A stretch of DNA of 64,000 nt from Allobosea sp. Root483D1. Its GTDB lineage: Bacteria > Pseudomonadota > Alphaproteobacteria > Rhizobiales > Beijerinckiaceae. The position numbers and the translations under genes are program-made. The notes beneath the pieces are model-generated. The model did no database searches. It was not told the DNA's origin and saw only the letters and a program-made list of their open reading frames with translations. The stretch covers positions 971,497 through 1,035,496 of the forward strand of contig NZ_LMJW01000022.1 in assembly GCF_001429505.1 (NCBI RefSeq). Direction: 5' to 3'. The stretch's first letter is position 1; every line of letters begins with the position of its first letter. Below are positions 48,003-56,287 of this stretch, one piece after another.

Positions 48003-49169
48003 GTGTTGCTCGATCTGAGGACAATCTATCTGGCGGGTGCGATCACCGCCTTGATTCTCGGCTTCGTCCAGCTTGCCGCCTACGCAACCGGCCGCTTCGA
48101 GCGCTGGCCGCTGTGGTGGGGGCTGAGCAACCTGCTGATCGGCCTCGGCTTCATCGGCGTAGGGCTGCGGGACACCATCCCGGACATCGTCTCGATCCCG
48201 CTCGCCAACACCGTCAGCTGGACCGGCTACCTGCTCGTCCTGTTCGGCGTACGGAGCTTCGCCGGGCGCCCGGCGCGCCTGCCGCTTTACCTCCTGGCGG
48301 TCGCGGCCGCCGCCATCCCGCTGTTCCTGTGGAACGAACCCGACGGCTTCGTCAGACGGGTCGTCCTCGTCTCCGTCCTGGTCATGGCTTGCGATGCGTT
48401 GCTGGTCCGGGAAGGCCTGGAGTTGTGGCGACGCGAGCGGCTGGTCTCCGGCGCGATCCTGGCGGCCCTGTTCGCACCGACCGTGCTGCTGTTCGCGCTG
48501 CGCGCCTGGCTCGCCGCGACCGGAAAGCTCGGCACCGAATTGTTTCCTGCCGAAAACGCCAATCAGTGGTTCACCGTCACCGGCACCGCCTTCGTGCTCC
48601 TCCGCAGCAGCGCACTGCTGTTGCTCGCCGCCGAGCGCAGCCGCAACACGCTGGTCACCATCGCCCAGCACGACCCCCTCACCGGCGCGATGAACCGCAG
48701 CGGCCTGGAGCGCGCCATGGCCCAGATCGCGGCGGATGCCGGCAAGCGCCCGGGCCGACTGATCCTGCTCCTGGTCGATATCGACCATTTCAAGACCTTC
48801 AACGACACGCACGGCCATGCCGCCGGCGACCGCATCCTGCAGCTCTTCGCCGAGGCCGCCCGCAGCGAACTGCGCGCCAGCGATATCCTGGCGCGCCATG
48901 GCGGCGACGAATTCGTCGCCGTCCTCCCGCACATGACCACGAAGGACGCCGTGCGCGTCGCGAACCGGATCCGGGCCGCCTTCGGGCGAGTACTCGCCGA
49001 CTGGGACGGGGGCGCGCTCCAGCCGACGCTCAGCATCGGCGTCGCCGAGGGTGACGCGGCCGGCGACCAGCTGGAGACCTTGCTGGAACATGCCGACGAG
49101 GCGCTCTACCGCTCGAAGCGGCTCGGCCGCGACCGGGTCCAGGTGCAGATTCGCGCCTTGGCGCGGTGA
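48003..49169 (+). CDS. Membrane diguanylate cyclase (GGDEF)
   Basis: 388 residues. The N-terminal 210 residues hold about six to seven membrane helices without a recognised sensor motif. The C-terminal GGDEF domain has HDPLTGAMNRSGLERAM, VDIDHFKTFNDTHGHAAGD, the active site RHGGDEFVAVLP, and ADEALYRSKRLGRDRV. An RxxD inhibitory site is not clear upstream of GGDEF (ELRASDILARHGGDEF has RASD). It should make c-di-GMP. It starts with GTG; an AGGAAAGG stands about 12 nt upstream. Confidence 0.93.
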   Translation: MLLDLRTIYLAGAITALILGFVQLAAYATGRFERWPLWWGLSNLLIGLGFIGVGLRDTIPDIVSIPLANTVSWTGYLLVLFGVRSFAGRPARLPLYLLAVAAAAIPLFLWNEPDGFVRRVVLVSVLVMACDALLVREGLELWRRERLVSGAILAALFAPTVLLFALRAWLAATGKLGTELFPAENANQWFTVTGTAFVLLRSSALLLLAAERSRNTLVTIAQHDPLTGAMNRSGLERAMAQIAADAGKRPGRLILLLVDIDHFKTFNDTHGHAAGDRILQLFAEAARSELRASDILARHGGDEFVAVLPHMTTKDAVRVANRIRAAFGRVLADWDGGALQPTLSIGVAEGDAAGDQLETLLEHADEALYRSKRLGRDRVQVQIRALAR

Positions 49170-49179
49170 GCGCTGGCCC

Positions 49180-49806
49180 TCAGCCGCCCAAATCGGCGAG
49201 CCGCGTCCGCCTGACGCCGAGCGCCGTCATTTCCGCCCAGGCTCTGTCGAGCGAACCATTGAGGTCGATGGCGCGGCAGGCCTCCTCGACGACGAGGGTA
49301 TCGAAGCCGTCGCGGGCCGCGTCCTGCGCCGTCCAGCTCACGCAGAAATCGGTGGCGAGGCCGACAACCACGACGCGGGCGATGTCGCGCTCCTTGAGAT
49401 AGCCGCCGAGCCCGGTCGGCGTGGTGCGGTCGGCCTCGACGAAGCCGGAATAGCTGTCGACCTCGCGGCGACAGCCCTTGCGGATGACCGCCTGCGCCAT
49501 GGTGAGGTCGAGGCCGGGATGGAAGGCCGCGCCCTCGCTGCCCTGGACGCAATGGTCCGGCCAGAGCACCTGCGTCCCATAGGGCATCGCGGTCGTCTCG
49601 AAGGGCTTGTGGCCGGGATGGCTCGACGCAAACGAGGAATGCCCGGCCGGGTGCCAGTCCTGGGTCAGCACGACCGTGGCGAAGCGCCGGCCGAGCATGT
49701 TGACGAGCGGGGCGATCTCGTCGCCTCCAGCGACCGCCAGCTTGCCGCCGGGGCAGAAATCGTTCTGGACGTCGACGACGATCAGTGCGGTCCTGGCGTC
49801 GATCAC
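49180..49806 (-). CDS. pncA: Nicotinamidase / pyrazinamidase
   Basis: 208 residues from GTG 49806 (VIDARTALIVVDVQNDF). It has the catalytic triad of the family: Asp in VDVQNDFCPGG, Lys in AVIRKGCRREVDSYSGF, Cys in GLATDFCVSWTA; metal-binding residues are in LTQDWHPAGHSSF. It hydrolyses nicotinamide to nicotinate in NAD salvage. The frame stays open to a TTG at 49848, overlapping the FkbM stop, which is the alternative start. It converges with the GGDEF gene, 10 nt apart. Confidence 0.94.
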   Translation of the reverse strand: MIDARTALIVVDVQNDFCPGGKLAVAGGDEIAPLVNMLGRRFATVVLTQDWHPAGHSSFASSHPGHKPFETTAMPYGTQVLWPDHCVQGSEGAAFHPGLDLTMAQAVIRKGCRREVDSYSGFVEADRTTPTGLGGYLKERDIARVVVVGLATDFCVSWTAQDAARDGFDTLVVEEACRAIDLNGSLDRAWAEMTALGVRRTRLADLGG

Positions 49807-49840
49807 GGGCTTCCCCAGTGCTGGCGCGATGATCCGCCGC

Positions 49841-50563
49841 TCACCCAACTACGGTGCGAGTCATCCGCGAGAGTCCCCTTCGGGCGGCGAACATGCGTCC
49901 ATAAACGTCACCGGCGAGGTCTGGCCGGTAGCAGCGCTGCTCGAGCAGCGGATCCCAGATGTGCTCCACCGTGTCGATCAGCTCGAAATCGGCGGCGAGG
50001 CGCGCTTCCAGCTGCAGGCGATTCTTGCGGTTCTGGTATTCGAGCAGCACCAGCGAGGTCCTCGACAGGTCGAGATGGTCGAGCACGTCGCCCTCCCCGC
50101 CCTCGATGTCGATCTTGACGATGTCCGCCGAAGGCAGGCTCGCCGGATCGACCACCGCGACCTCGTAGCGCTCGACCATCGCGCCGGCCACGAACGTATC
50201 GCCGGCATAGGAGGCAAGGCCGGATTCGCCATCGCCGGCAAAGCGGCTGAGGAAGGTCGCGGTCTTCTGGCCACCGGGGAACAGCGCTGCATTGACCGTG
50301 ACGATGTCGCGGCGCCGGTCCGTGTTGCGCTTCAGCAGCTCGTAGGTGCCGGGATGCGGCTCGTAGGAGGTCACGGTGCTGCCCGGCCAGCGCGCGCTCG
50401 CCCAGAGCGCGAACGAGCCGACATTGGCGCCGATGTCGAGGATATCGAGGCCGACGCCGTCGAAGCCGGCTTCGTACTCACCTTCGAGCACGTCCTTGAT
50501 CGCCCAGTGCATCGCCTCGGGCACGGCAAGGCTCATCGGAATACGCGCGACATACTGCTTCAT
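49841..50563 (-). CDS. FkbM family methyltransferase
   Basis: 240 residues. The SAM site is LDILDIGANVGSFALWASAR, followed by VTSYEPHPGTYELLKRN, and the FkbM signature VKIDIEGGEGDVLDHL. It is likely an O-methyltransferase acting on a sugar or small molecule; the substrate is unknown. Its end meets the pncA start within a few bases. It is transcribed away from dnaE's end, 87 nt downstream. Confidence 0.9.
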   Translation of the reverse strand: MKQYVARIPMSLAVPEAMHWAIKDVLEGEYEAGFDGVGLDILDIGANVGSFALWASARWPGSTVTSYEPHPGTYELLKRNTDRRRDIVTVNAALFPGGQKTATFLSRFAGDGESGLASYAGDTFVAGAMVERYEVAVVDPASLPSADIVKIDIEGGEGDVLDHLDLSRTSLVLLEYQNRKNRLQLEARLAADFELIDTVEHIWDPLLEQRCYRPDLAGDVYGRMFAARRGLSRMTRTVVG

Positions 50564-50650
50564 TCGGTCCCCCCGGACATCATCGTGATCTTGCGCGCAC
50601 TCTGATGCCTTGGCCGCCGGCAGCGCAAGGCTGGGGATTGACGAGGCCCG

Positions 50651-53600
50651 TCAGCGCAGCTCGACGTTCACCACTCCCGGCGCGGCGCGCACCGCGTTGG
50701 CGACCTGCTGGTTGACCGGATAGCGCCCGGGCAATTCGATCTCGATCTCCTGGGCGCCGTCATCGAGGATCATCACCAGCGAGATCTTGCCGTCGGCGCG
50801 CACGCCCTCGCGCGGCTTCACCCGTTCGGCGATCGAGGCCAGCGCCTTGTCGTCGCGCAGGAAGATGCAGAGGTCCTGCTTCTGACGATTGGCGAGATCG
50901 TCGAGCCGTTCGACATCCTCGATGCGCGGGCGCACCTCTTCGCCGTCGAGCACAGCCGAAAGCCGCAGCACCAGCGCCGCTCCCGGTTCGAGCAGCTCGC
51001 GATAGCGCTGCAGGCCTTCCGAGAACAGGATCGCCTCGAACTGGCCGGTGGGATCGGAGAGCTGGACGATGCCCATCTTGTTGCCGGATTTGGTCCGTCG
51101 CTCCGACCTGTCGATGACGGAGGCGGCGACCTTGGCGATAGAGGTGCCGCTGGCGCGGACATTGCGGGCGAAATCGGCATAGCTCTGTACGCGCAGGCGC
51201 TTGAGCAGATGCTCGTAATCGTCGAGCGGGTGGCCGGAAAGGAAGAAGCCGACCGCATCGTGCTCGCGCTGCAGCCGCTCCGCCGGCGCCCAGGGCTCGA
51301 AAGGCGGGATGCGGAATTCCTCCTGCACTACTCCACGGCCGAGCATGTCGAGCTGTCCGGCCGCCGCCTCGTCGCGAGTGCGGTTCGAGAGGGCCAGCAT
51401 GCCGTCGACCGCCACCATCGCCTTGGCGCGCTCCGGCTCGATCTCGTCGAGCGTACCGGCCGAGATCAGCGCCTCGATCGTGCGACGGTTGACCAGGCGC
51501 GTGTCGATCCTGCGGGCGAAATCGGCGAGGTCGCGGAAGGGGCCGTCCTTGGCGCGCGCCGCGACGATCGATTCCACAGCCACTCGACCGACGCCCTTGA
51601 TCGCGCCGAGCGCATAGCGGATCGCGCCATCCGCAACGTCGAAATCGACGCCGGAGCGGTTGATCGAGGGCGCCTCGACCTTGATGCCGAGCCGCTCCGC
51701 ATCGCGACGGAATTCCGAGAGCTTGTCGGTATTGCCGATGTCGAGCGTCATCGACGCGGCGAGGAATTCTACGGGAAAGTTTGCCTTCAGATAGGCAGTC
51801 TGGAAGGCGACGACGGCATAGGCTGCCGCATGGCTCTTGTTGAAGCCGTAATCGGCGAACTTCGCCAGCAGGTCGAAGATTTCGGAGGCGACGTCCTTTT
51901 TCAGGCCGCCGTCGATGGCGCCCTTCACGAAACGGTCGCGCTGGGCGTCCATCTCGGCCTTGATCTTCTTGCCCATGGCGCGGCGCAGCAGGTCCGCTTC
52001 GCCGAGCGAATAGCCCGAGAGCGCCTGCGCCACCTGCATCACCTGTTCCTGGTAGACGATGATGCCATGCGTCTCGGACAGGAACGGCTCCATGCCGGGA
52101 TGAAGATAAGTCGGCTCCTCCAGCCCGAGCTTGCGGCGGCAATAGGTCGGGATGTTGTCCATCGGGCCGGGGCGATAGAGCGCCACCAGCGCGATCAGGT
52201 CCTCGATCCGGTCGGCCTTCATCTCGACCAGCGCCTTGCGCATGCCGACCGATTCCACCTGGAACACGCCGACCGTCTCGCCGCGCGACAGCATCTCGTA
52301 GGTCTTTGGGTCGTCGAAGGGCAGTTGCGCCAGATCGACCGCGATGCCGCGCTGAGAAATGAGCTGCACGGCAATGTTCAACGTCGTCAGCGTCTTGAGG
52401 CCGAGGAAGTCGAACTTCACCAGCCCGGCCTGCTCGACCCATTTCATGTTGAACTGGGTGACGCGCATGCCGGTGCGCGGATCGACCGATAGCGCGACGA
52501 GCTGCTCCAGCGGCCGGTCGCCGATGACGACGCCGGCGGCGTGGGTCGAGGCGTGGCGGTGCAGCCCCTCCAGCTTCTGGGCGATCTCGAGCAGGCGGGC
52601 GACGACCGGCTCCTCGGCCGCGGCCTCCTGCAGCTTGGGTTCGCCGGCGATCGCTTCGGGCAAGGTGATCGGCTTGGCCGGGTTTTGCGGCACCAGCTTG
52701 GTCAGCTTGTCGACCTGGCCGTACGGCATCTCCAGCACGCGGCCGACGTCGCGCAGCACGCCGCGCGCCTGCAGGGTGCCGAAGGTGATGATCTGGGCGA
52801 CGCGCTGCTCGCCATAGCGGTGCTTGACGTACTCGATCACCTCTTCACGCCGGTACTGGCAGAAGTCGATGTCGAAGTCCGGCATCGAGACGCGGTCGGG
52901 GTTGAGGAAACGCTCGAACAGCAGGCCAAAGCGCAGCGGGTCGACATCGGTGATCGTCAATGCGTAGGCGACGAGCGAGCCGGCACCCGAGCCGCGGCCG
53001 GGGCCGACCGGGATGTCATGATCCTTGGCCCATTTGATGAAGTCGGCAACGATGAGGAAATAGCCCGGGAATTTCATCCGGGTAATAATTGAGAGCTCGA
53101 AGGCGAGCCGCTTTTCGTAGTCCTCGACACTAAAGCTCTCGGCCGGCCCATGCTTGGCCAGCCGCGCCTCGAGCCCCGCTTTCGCCTGGCTCTCCAGCTC
53201 CTCGGCTTCGTCGCGCCCCTCCTCGCCGAAGCGCGGCAGGATCGGTTTGCGCAAGCCGACGCGCCAGGAGCAGCGCCGGGCGATCTCGACCGTCGAGGCC
53301 AGCGCTTCCGGCAAATCGGCGAAGCGCCGCTTCATCTCGGCCCGGCTAGCGAAATAATGCTCCGGCGTGACGCGCCGGCGCTCGTTGTCGGACACCAGCC
53401 GGCCAGCCGCGACCGCGAGCAGCGCGTCATGCGCCTCGAAATCGCCGGGCTTGCCGAAGAAGGGCTCGTTGGTGGCGACGAGCGGCAGGTCGGAATCATA
53501 GGCGAGCCGCAGCAGCCCGGCCTCGATCGCCGCGCCATCGTCACGGTCATGGCGCTGGAGCTCGACATAGAGCCGATCGCCGAAAATCTCATTCAGGCGC

Positions 53601-54118
53601 GCAAGCCGTGCAGCAGCCTGGGCCGGCTGGCCGGCACGCAGCGCCGCGTCGAGCGGACCACCGAAGCCGCCGGTGAGCGCGATCAGGCTCTGACCGCATT
53701 CCGCGAGATGATCGATCGCCGCGACCGGAGCGCCGGCGCCCGCCACGAGGCAGGCCTGCGTCACCAGTTTCATCAGATTGCTGTAGCCGGCCTCGTCCAT
53801 GGCCAGCAGCACCAGATGCGGCGTGACGCTCTGGACAGGCTTGCGCCCACCCGTGTCCTCATCGGCGAAGTCGACGGAGAGCTGCACGCCCGCGATCGGC
53901 TGGACGCCGGAACTCGCCAGCTTCTCGGAGAATTCAAGCGCGCCGAACAGATTGTTGGTGTCGGTCAGTGCCATGGCCGGCTGGCCGTCGCCGGCTGCGA
54001 GCTTGGCGAGCGTGCCGACCTGGATCGCGCCTTCGAGCAGCGAGTAACTCGAATGGACGTGCAGATGGACGAAGCCGACCTCGTCCTGCACCAGCTTGTC
54101 GTCTTTGCGGTCGGTCAT
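50651..54118 (-). CDS. dnaE: DNA polymerase III subunit alpha
   Basis: 1155 residues, DnaE1 length. The PHP domain (FVHLHVHSSYSLLEGAIQV) is at residues 15-280. The polymerase active site has GPGRGSGAGSLVAYAL and the Asp pair in MPDFDIDFCQYRREEVI. The (HhH)2 fold lies near residue 800 and an OB domain near 960-1050 (FAEN-type IVQLSDPTGQFEAILFSE). It is the replicative polymerase. Its upstream region includes a small SOS-controlled gene on the same strand. Confidence 0.97.
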   Translation of the reverse strand: MTDRKDDKLVQDEVGFVHLHVHSSYSLLEGAIQVGTLAKLAAGDGQPAMALTDTNNLFGALEFSEKLASSGVQPIAGVQLSVDFADEDTGGRKPVQSVTPHLVLLAMDEAGYSNLMKLVTQACLVAGAGAPVAAIDHLAECGQSLIALTGGFGGPLDAALRAGQPAQAAARLARLNEIFGDRLYVELQRHDRDDGAAIEAGLLRLAYDSDLPLVATNEPFFGKPGDFEAHDALLAVAAGRLVSDNERRRVTPEHYFASRAEMKRRFADLPEALASTVEIARRCSWRVGLRKPILPRFGEEGRDEAEELESQAKAGLEARLAKHGPAESFSVEDYEKRLAFELSIITRMKFPGYFLIVADFIKWAKDHDIPVGPGRGSGAGSLVAYALTITDVDPLRFGLLFERFLNPDRVSMPDFDIDFCQYRREEVIEYVKHRYGEQRVAQIITFGTLQARGVLRDVGRVLEMPYGQVDKLTKLVPQNPAKPITLPEAIAGEPKLQEAAAEEPVVARLLEIAQKLEGLHRHASTHAAGVVIGDRPLEQLVALSVDPRTGMRVTQFNMKWVEQAGLVKFDFLGLKTLTTLNIAVQLISQRGIAVDLAQLPFDDPKTYEMLSRGETVGVFQVESVGMRKALVEMKADRIEDLIALVALYRPGPMDNIPTYCRRKLGLEEPTYLHPGMEPFLSETHGIIVYQEQVMQVAQALSGYSLGEADLLRRAMGKKIKAEMDAQRDRFVKGAIDGGLKKDVASEIFDLLAKFADYGFNKSHAAAYAVVAFQTAYLKANFPVEFLAASMTLDIGNTDKLSEFRRDAERLGIKVEAPSINRSGVDFDVADGAIRYALGAIKGVGRVAVESIVAARAKDGPFRDLADFARRIDTRLVNRRTIEALISAGTLDEIEPERAKAMVAVDGMLALSNRTRDEAAAGQLDMLGRGVVQEEFRIPPFEPWAPAERLQREHDAVGFFLSGHPLDDYEHLLKRLRVQSYADFARNVRASGTSIAKVAASVIDRSERRTKSGNKMGIVQLSDPTGQFEAILFSEGLQRYRELLEPGAALVLRLSAVLDGEEVRPRIEDVERLDDLANRQKQDLCIFLRDDKALASIAERVKPREGVRADGKISLVMILDDGAQEIEIELPGRYPVNQQVANAVRAAPGVVNVELR

Positions 54119-54301
54119 CGCGCCCTCCGGCGCACCGCCCGTTCAGCCAGTGGGCCGAACGAGAGGACCTGCGCCGATTCTTGATCCTTGGAGCATGCTC
54201 CGATCCGGTTATGGCGCGCCACTCGCACCCGGTCGAGCGGCTGCGAATGCGAGGCTGTGGACATGCCGGCGAAGCGTAGCCAGCCCCTGTCCGCAACGCC
54301 G

Positions 54302-54412
54302 TCAGACGTGCGGTCCGGAGGCGAGCGCAGCCCAGACCCAGATCATTCCGACGAATAGCGCCAGTGCGAGGAACTCCACGGCTCCGGCCATCAGCTTGCG
54401 AGCAACGAGCAT
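54302..54412 (-). CDS. Candidate SOS-induced 36-residue single-pass membrane protein
   Basis: ATG at 54412-54410 and TGA at 54304-54302 enclose 36 codons. The protein starts MLVARKLMAGAVEF and has one helix over about residues 10-31 (EFLALALFVGMIWVWAALA), ending in SGPHV. GGAG lies 7 nt before the ATG. Directly upstream is a near-consensus promoter with two LexA boxes, so DNA damage should induce it. Positive residues (Arg5, Lys6) precede the helix, which suggests N-in topology. It recalls the idea of SidA, the SOS-induced 29-residue division inhibitor of Caulobacter, but sequence relation is not claimed. It lies 183 nt before dnaE on the same strand. Confidence 0.75.
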   Translation of the reverse strand: MLVARKLMAGAVEFLALALFVGMIWVWAALASGPHV

Positions 54413-54426
54413 GTCCGATCTCCAAT

Positions 54427-54441
54427 GTTCTCTATATGTTC
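54427..54441. promoter_or_regulatory. LexA box, promoter-proximal to the small gene
   Basis: GTTC-TCTATAT-GTTC is a perfect alphaproteobacterial SOS box. On the minus strand it reads GAAC-ATATAGA-GAAC and begins right after the -10, covering the expected transcription start. Confidence 0.85.
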
Positions 54442-54469
54442 ATATTAGTTTTCTGTTTGTTCGCGTCAA
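54442..54469 (-). promoter_or_regulatory. Sigma-70-type promoter of the SOS small gene
   Basis: On the minus strand TTGACG (54469-54464), 16 nt, TAATAT (54447-54442). The -10 is one mismatch from TATAAT-like consensus (TAATAT) and the -35 is five of six. The start would be about 24-28 nt before the ATG. Confidence 0.72.
54448..54462. promoter_or_regulatory. Second LexA box in the promoter spacer
   Basis: GTTT-TCTGTTT-GTTC matches GTTC-N7-GTTC with one mismatch. It lies inside the spacer and starts exactly 21 bp from the first box, about two helical turns, so two LexA dimers could bind on one face. Confidence 0.72.
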
Positions 54470-54587
54470 TATCGCAAGGTCAGCGGGCATCGGGAGATGC
54501 AGCACGCAGTTAACGCGGATTTACCGAAGCTGCGAAGGCGTTAACGGCGACACTGCCGACACGGCGGAATCAGCTAGGGTCGGCGCC

Positions 54588-55499
54588 ATGACCGCCTCCC
54601 CTGACCAGACGCATCACAAGCGACGAGACGAGACACTCGGCGTCCTGCTCATGGCGGCAGCGATGCTGATCATCCCGACCTCCGACGCCATCGCCAAATA
54701 CCTCAGCGGAGCCCATTCGCCGGCCTTCCTCAGCTGGGTGCGCTATGTCGCGGCGCTCGGCTTCATCCTCCCGGTCGCCCTGTTCTGGCGTGGACAGCAG
54801 CCAGCGGCCCCGCTCGCATCGCCGCGCCGTTACTGGCTGTCGCATATCCTGCGGACCGCCTTTCTCGTCACGGCGATGACGCTCTATTTCGTGGCGATCA
54901 CGCGCATTCCGCTGGCCGATGCACTCGGCGCCTATTTCATCGCCCCGATCGCAGCGACCCTGCTCGCCTCGATCACGTTGCGCGAGCGGCTCGATCGGCG
55001 AAAGCTGCTCGCCGTCGCCCTCGGCTTCGTCGGCGCCATCCTCGTCGTGCGTCCCGGTGCCGAGACCAGCGCCGACACGCTGATCGCGCTGGCTTCTGGT
55101 ATCTGCATGGCCTGCTATCTGGTGCTGACCCGCGCCACCGCCCAGAGCCGATCGCCTGTGGCGACGCTGACGATCCAGCTTATCCTCGGCATCCTGATGC
55201 TGATGCCTTTCGCCCTGTTGCAATGGACCACGCCGACGCGCGAAGGGCTGCTGCTGATCCTGTTGATGGGTCTTGTCTCGACCTTCAGCAACCTGATGAC
55301 GATCAGCGCCTTCCGGCTGGCGCCGGTCGCGACGCTCTCGCCCCTGGTCTATCTCGAACTGATCGGCGCGACTGCGCTTGGCTTTGCCCTGTTCGGCGAC
55401 CTGCCCTCGCCGACGACCTGGGCCGGGATTGCGGTGATCGTCGCAGCCGGGCTGATCGTCGCGACGGCGCGGCCGGCGACGCGGCGCTTGCCGTCCTGA
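54588..55499 (+). CDS. EamA/DMT-family transporter
   Basis: 303 residues with ten predicted helices and two EamA repeats, each about 140 residues (LGVLLMAAAMLIIPTSDAIA; ATAQSRSPVATLTIQLILGI). The end of each repeat has the YFIAPIAATLLASITLRERL and SPLVYLELIGATALG form typical of drug/metabolite transporters. The substrate is unknown. ATG 54588 is preferred over a longer open frame that would cross the SOS operator. It converges with the T6SS-linked unknown gene, 7 nt apart. Confidence 0.9.
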   Translation: MTASPDQTHHKRRDETLGVLLMAAAMLIIPTSDAIAKYLSGAHSPAFLSWVRYVAALGFILPVALFWRGQQPAAPLASPRRYWLSHILRTAFLVTAMTLYFVAITRIPLADALGAYFIAPIAATLLASITLRERLDRRKLLAVALGFVGAILVVRPGAETSADTLIALASGICMACYLVLTRATAQSRSPVATLTIQLILGILMLMPFALLQWTTPTREGLLLILLMGLVSTFSNLMTISAFRLAPVATLSPLVYLELIGATALGFALFGDLPSPTTWAGIAVIVAAGLIVATARPATRRLPS

Positions 55500-55506
55500 G
55501 CCGCCC

Positions 55507-56286
55507 TCAGTTCACCATCGTGTTCAGGGCCGAGACGATGGCCCGGGGCTCGATCTCGGACGGCGCCTCGTCGAAGGCGGCGCGGTAATAGTCGAGCATG
55601 CTGAGCTGCTCGAAATTGTTCCAGGTGTCCTCGTCGTTCATCGCCTCGCTGCGCTCCTCCAGATTGAGGATCATGCCGTAGTCCTCGGGGCTGGTGCCGT
55701 AGACCAGCGGCGGCGGCAACGGCTCGGAACGCAATTCGTGTTCGGCAGCAGCGATCGCTGCCAGCGCACCCGGCACCCAGACGCGATGATAGGCGTTGGA
55801 GACGTCGGTCTCGGCTTCCCCTGCACTGGTCAGCACGGCGCGGCAGGCGTCGGCGAACGTATCGACCATGCCGTTGCGCTCGGCCACCCTGTCGGCTGCG
55901 TTGTAGTTGGCGTGAATCGGGTCGACATAGGCGAACTCGTTCTGCAGCAGCCGCGCCGGCTCGCCCTGCAGGAAGAGCCAGGGATAGGTGTTGTCGATCA
56001 GGATCTGCCCAGGCAGCAGATGCGCCGCCTGGTTCTCGCCGGAGGCGCTGAAGAACTGCTGCTCGGCGCCCTTGCAGGTCACGCCCGGATTGGGCGTCAG
56101 CGGTAACCCCGGCCTGTCCGGCATGCGGATCGCCGCCATGTAGACCAGCACCTTGGCGACGCGGGTATTGCGCGAGCGGCCGTGCCAGAGCGCCTTCTCA
56201 GTGTCGGACGAAAAGCGCTGGACCCGCAGCAGACGGAAACGTTCCTCGGCCGCGACGGCCCGGTCGGGAGAACGACGACGTCCCAT
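55507..56286 (-). CDS. Unknown protein coupled to PAAR (candidate T6SS effector, adaptor or accessory)
   Basis: 259 residues, no family recognised. It has no signal peptide and no membrane helix. The N-terminus is basic (MGRRRSPDRAVAAEERFRLL), the C-terminus acidic and aromatic (ILNLEERSEAMNDEDTWNNF, then YYRAAFDEAPSEIEPR). TCKGAEQQFFSASGENQAAH and LLPGQILIDNTYPWLFLQGE stand in the middle. Its ATG follows the PAAR stop by 1 nt, so translation is coupled and a role in loading or arming the PAAR tip is plausible. That function is inference. Confidence 0.72.
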   Translation of the reverse strand: MGRRRSPDRAVAAEERFRLLRVQRFSSDTEKALWHGRSRNTRVAKVLVYMAAIRMPDRPGLPLTPNPGVTCKGAEQQFFSASGENQAAHLLPGQILIDNTYPWLFLQGEPARLLQNEFAYVDPIHANYNAADRVAERNGMVDTFADACRAVLTSAGEAETDVSNAYHRVWVPGALAAIAAAEHELRSEPLPPPLVYGTSPEDYGMILNLEERSEAMNDEDTWNNFEQLSMLDYYRAAFDEAPSEIEPRAIVSALNTMVN

Positions 56287-56287
56287 C

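Noticed and set aside
49807-49848. TTG start for nicotinamidase
   Set aside because: It overlaps the FkbM stop and adds 14 residues before the family start. GTG 49806 preceded by GGGGAAG fits better, though the longer form cannot be excluded.
54096-54587. N-terminal extension of the EamA protein
   Set aside because: It would run through the SOS operator and the antisense small gene; EamA proteins begin shortly before the first helix, as from 54588.
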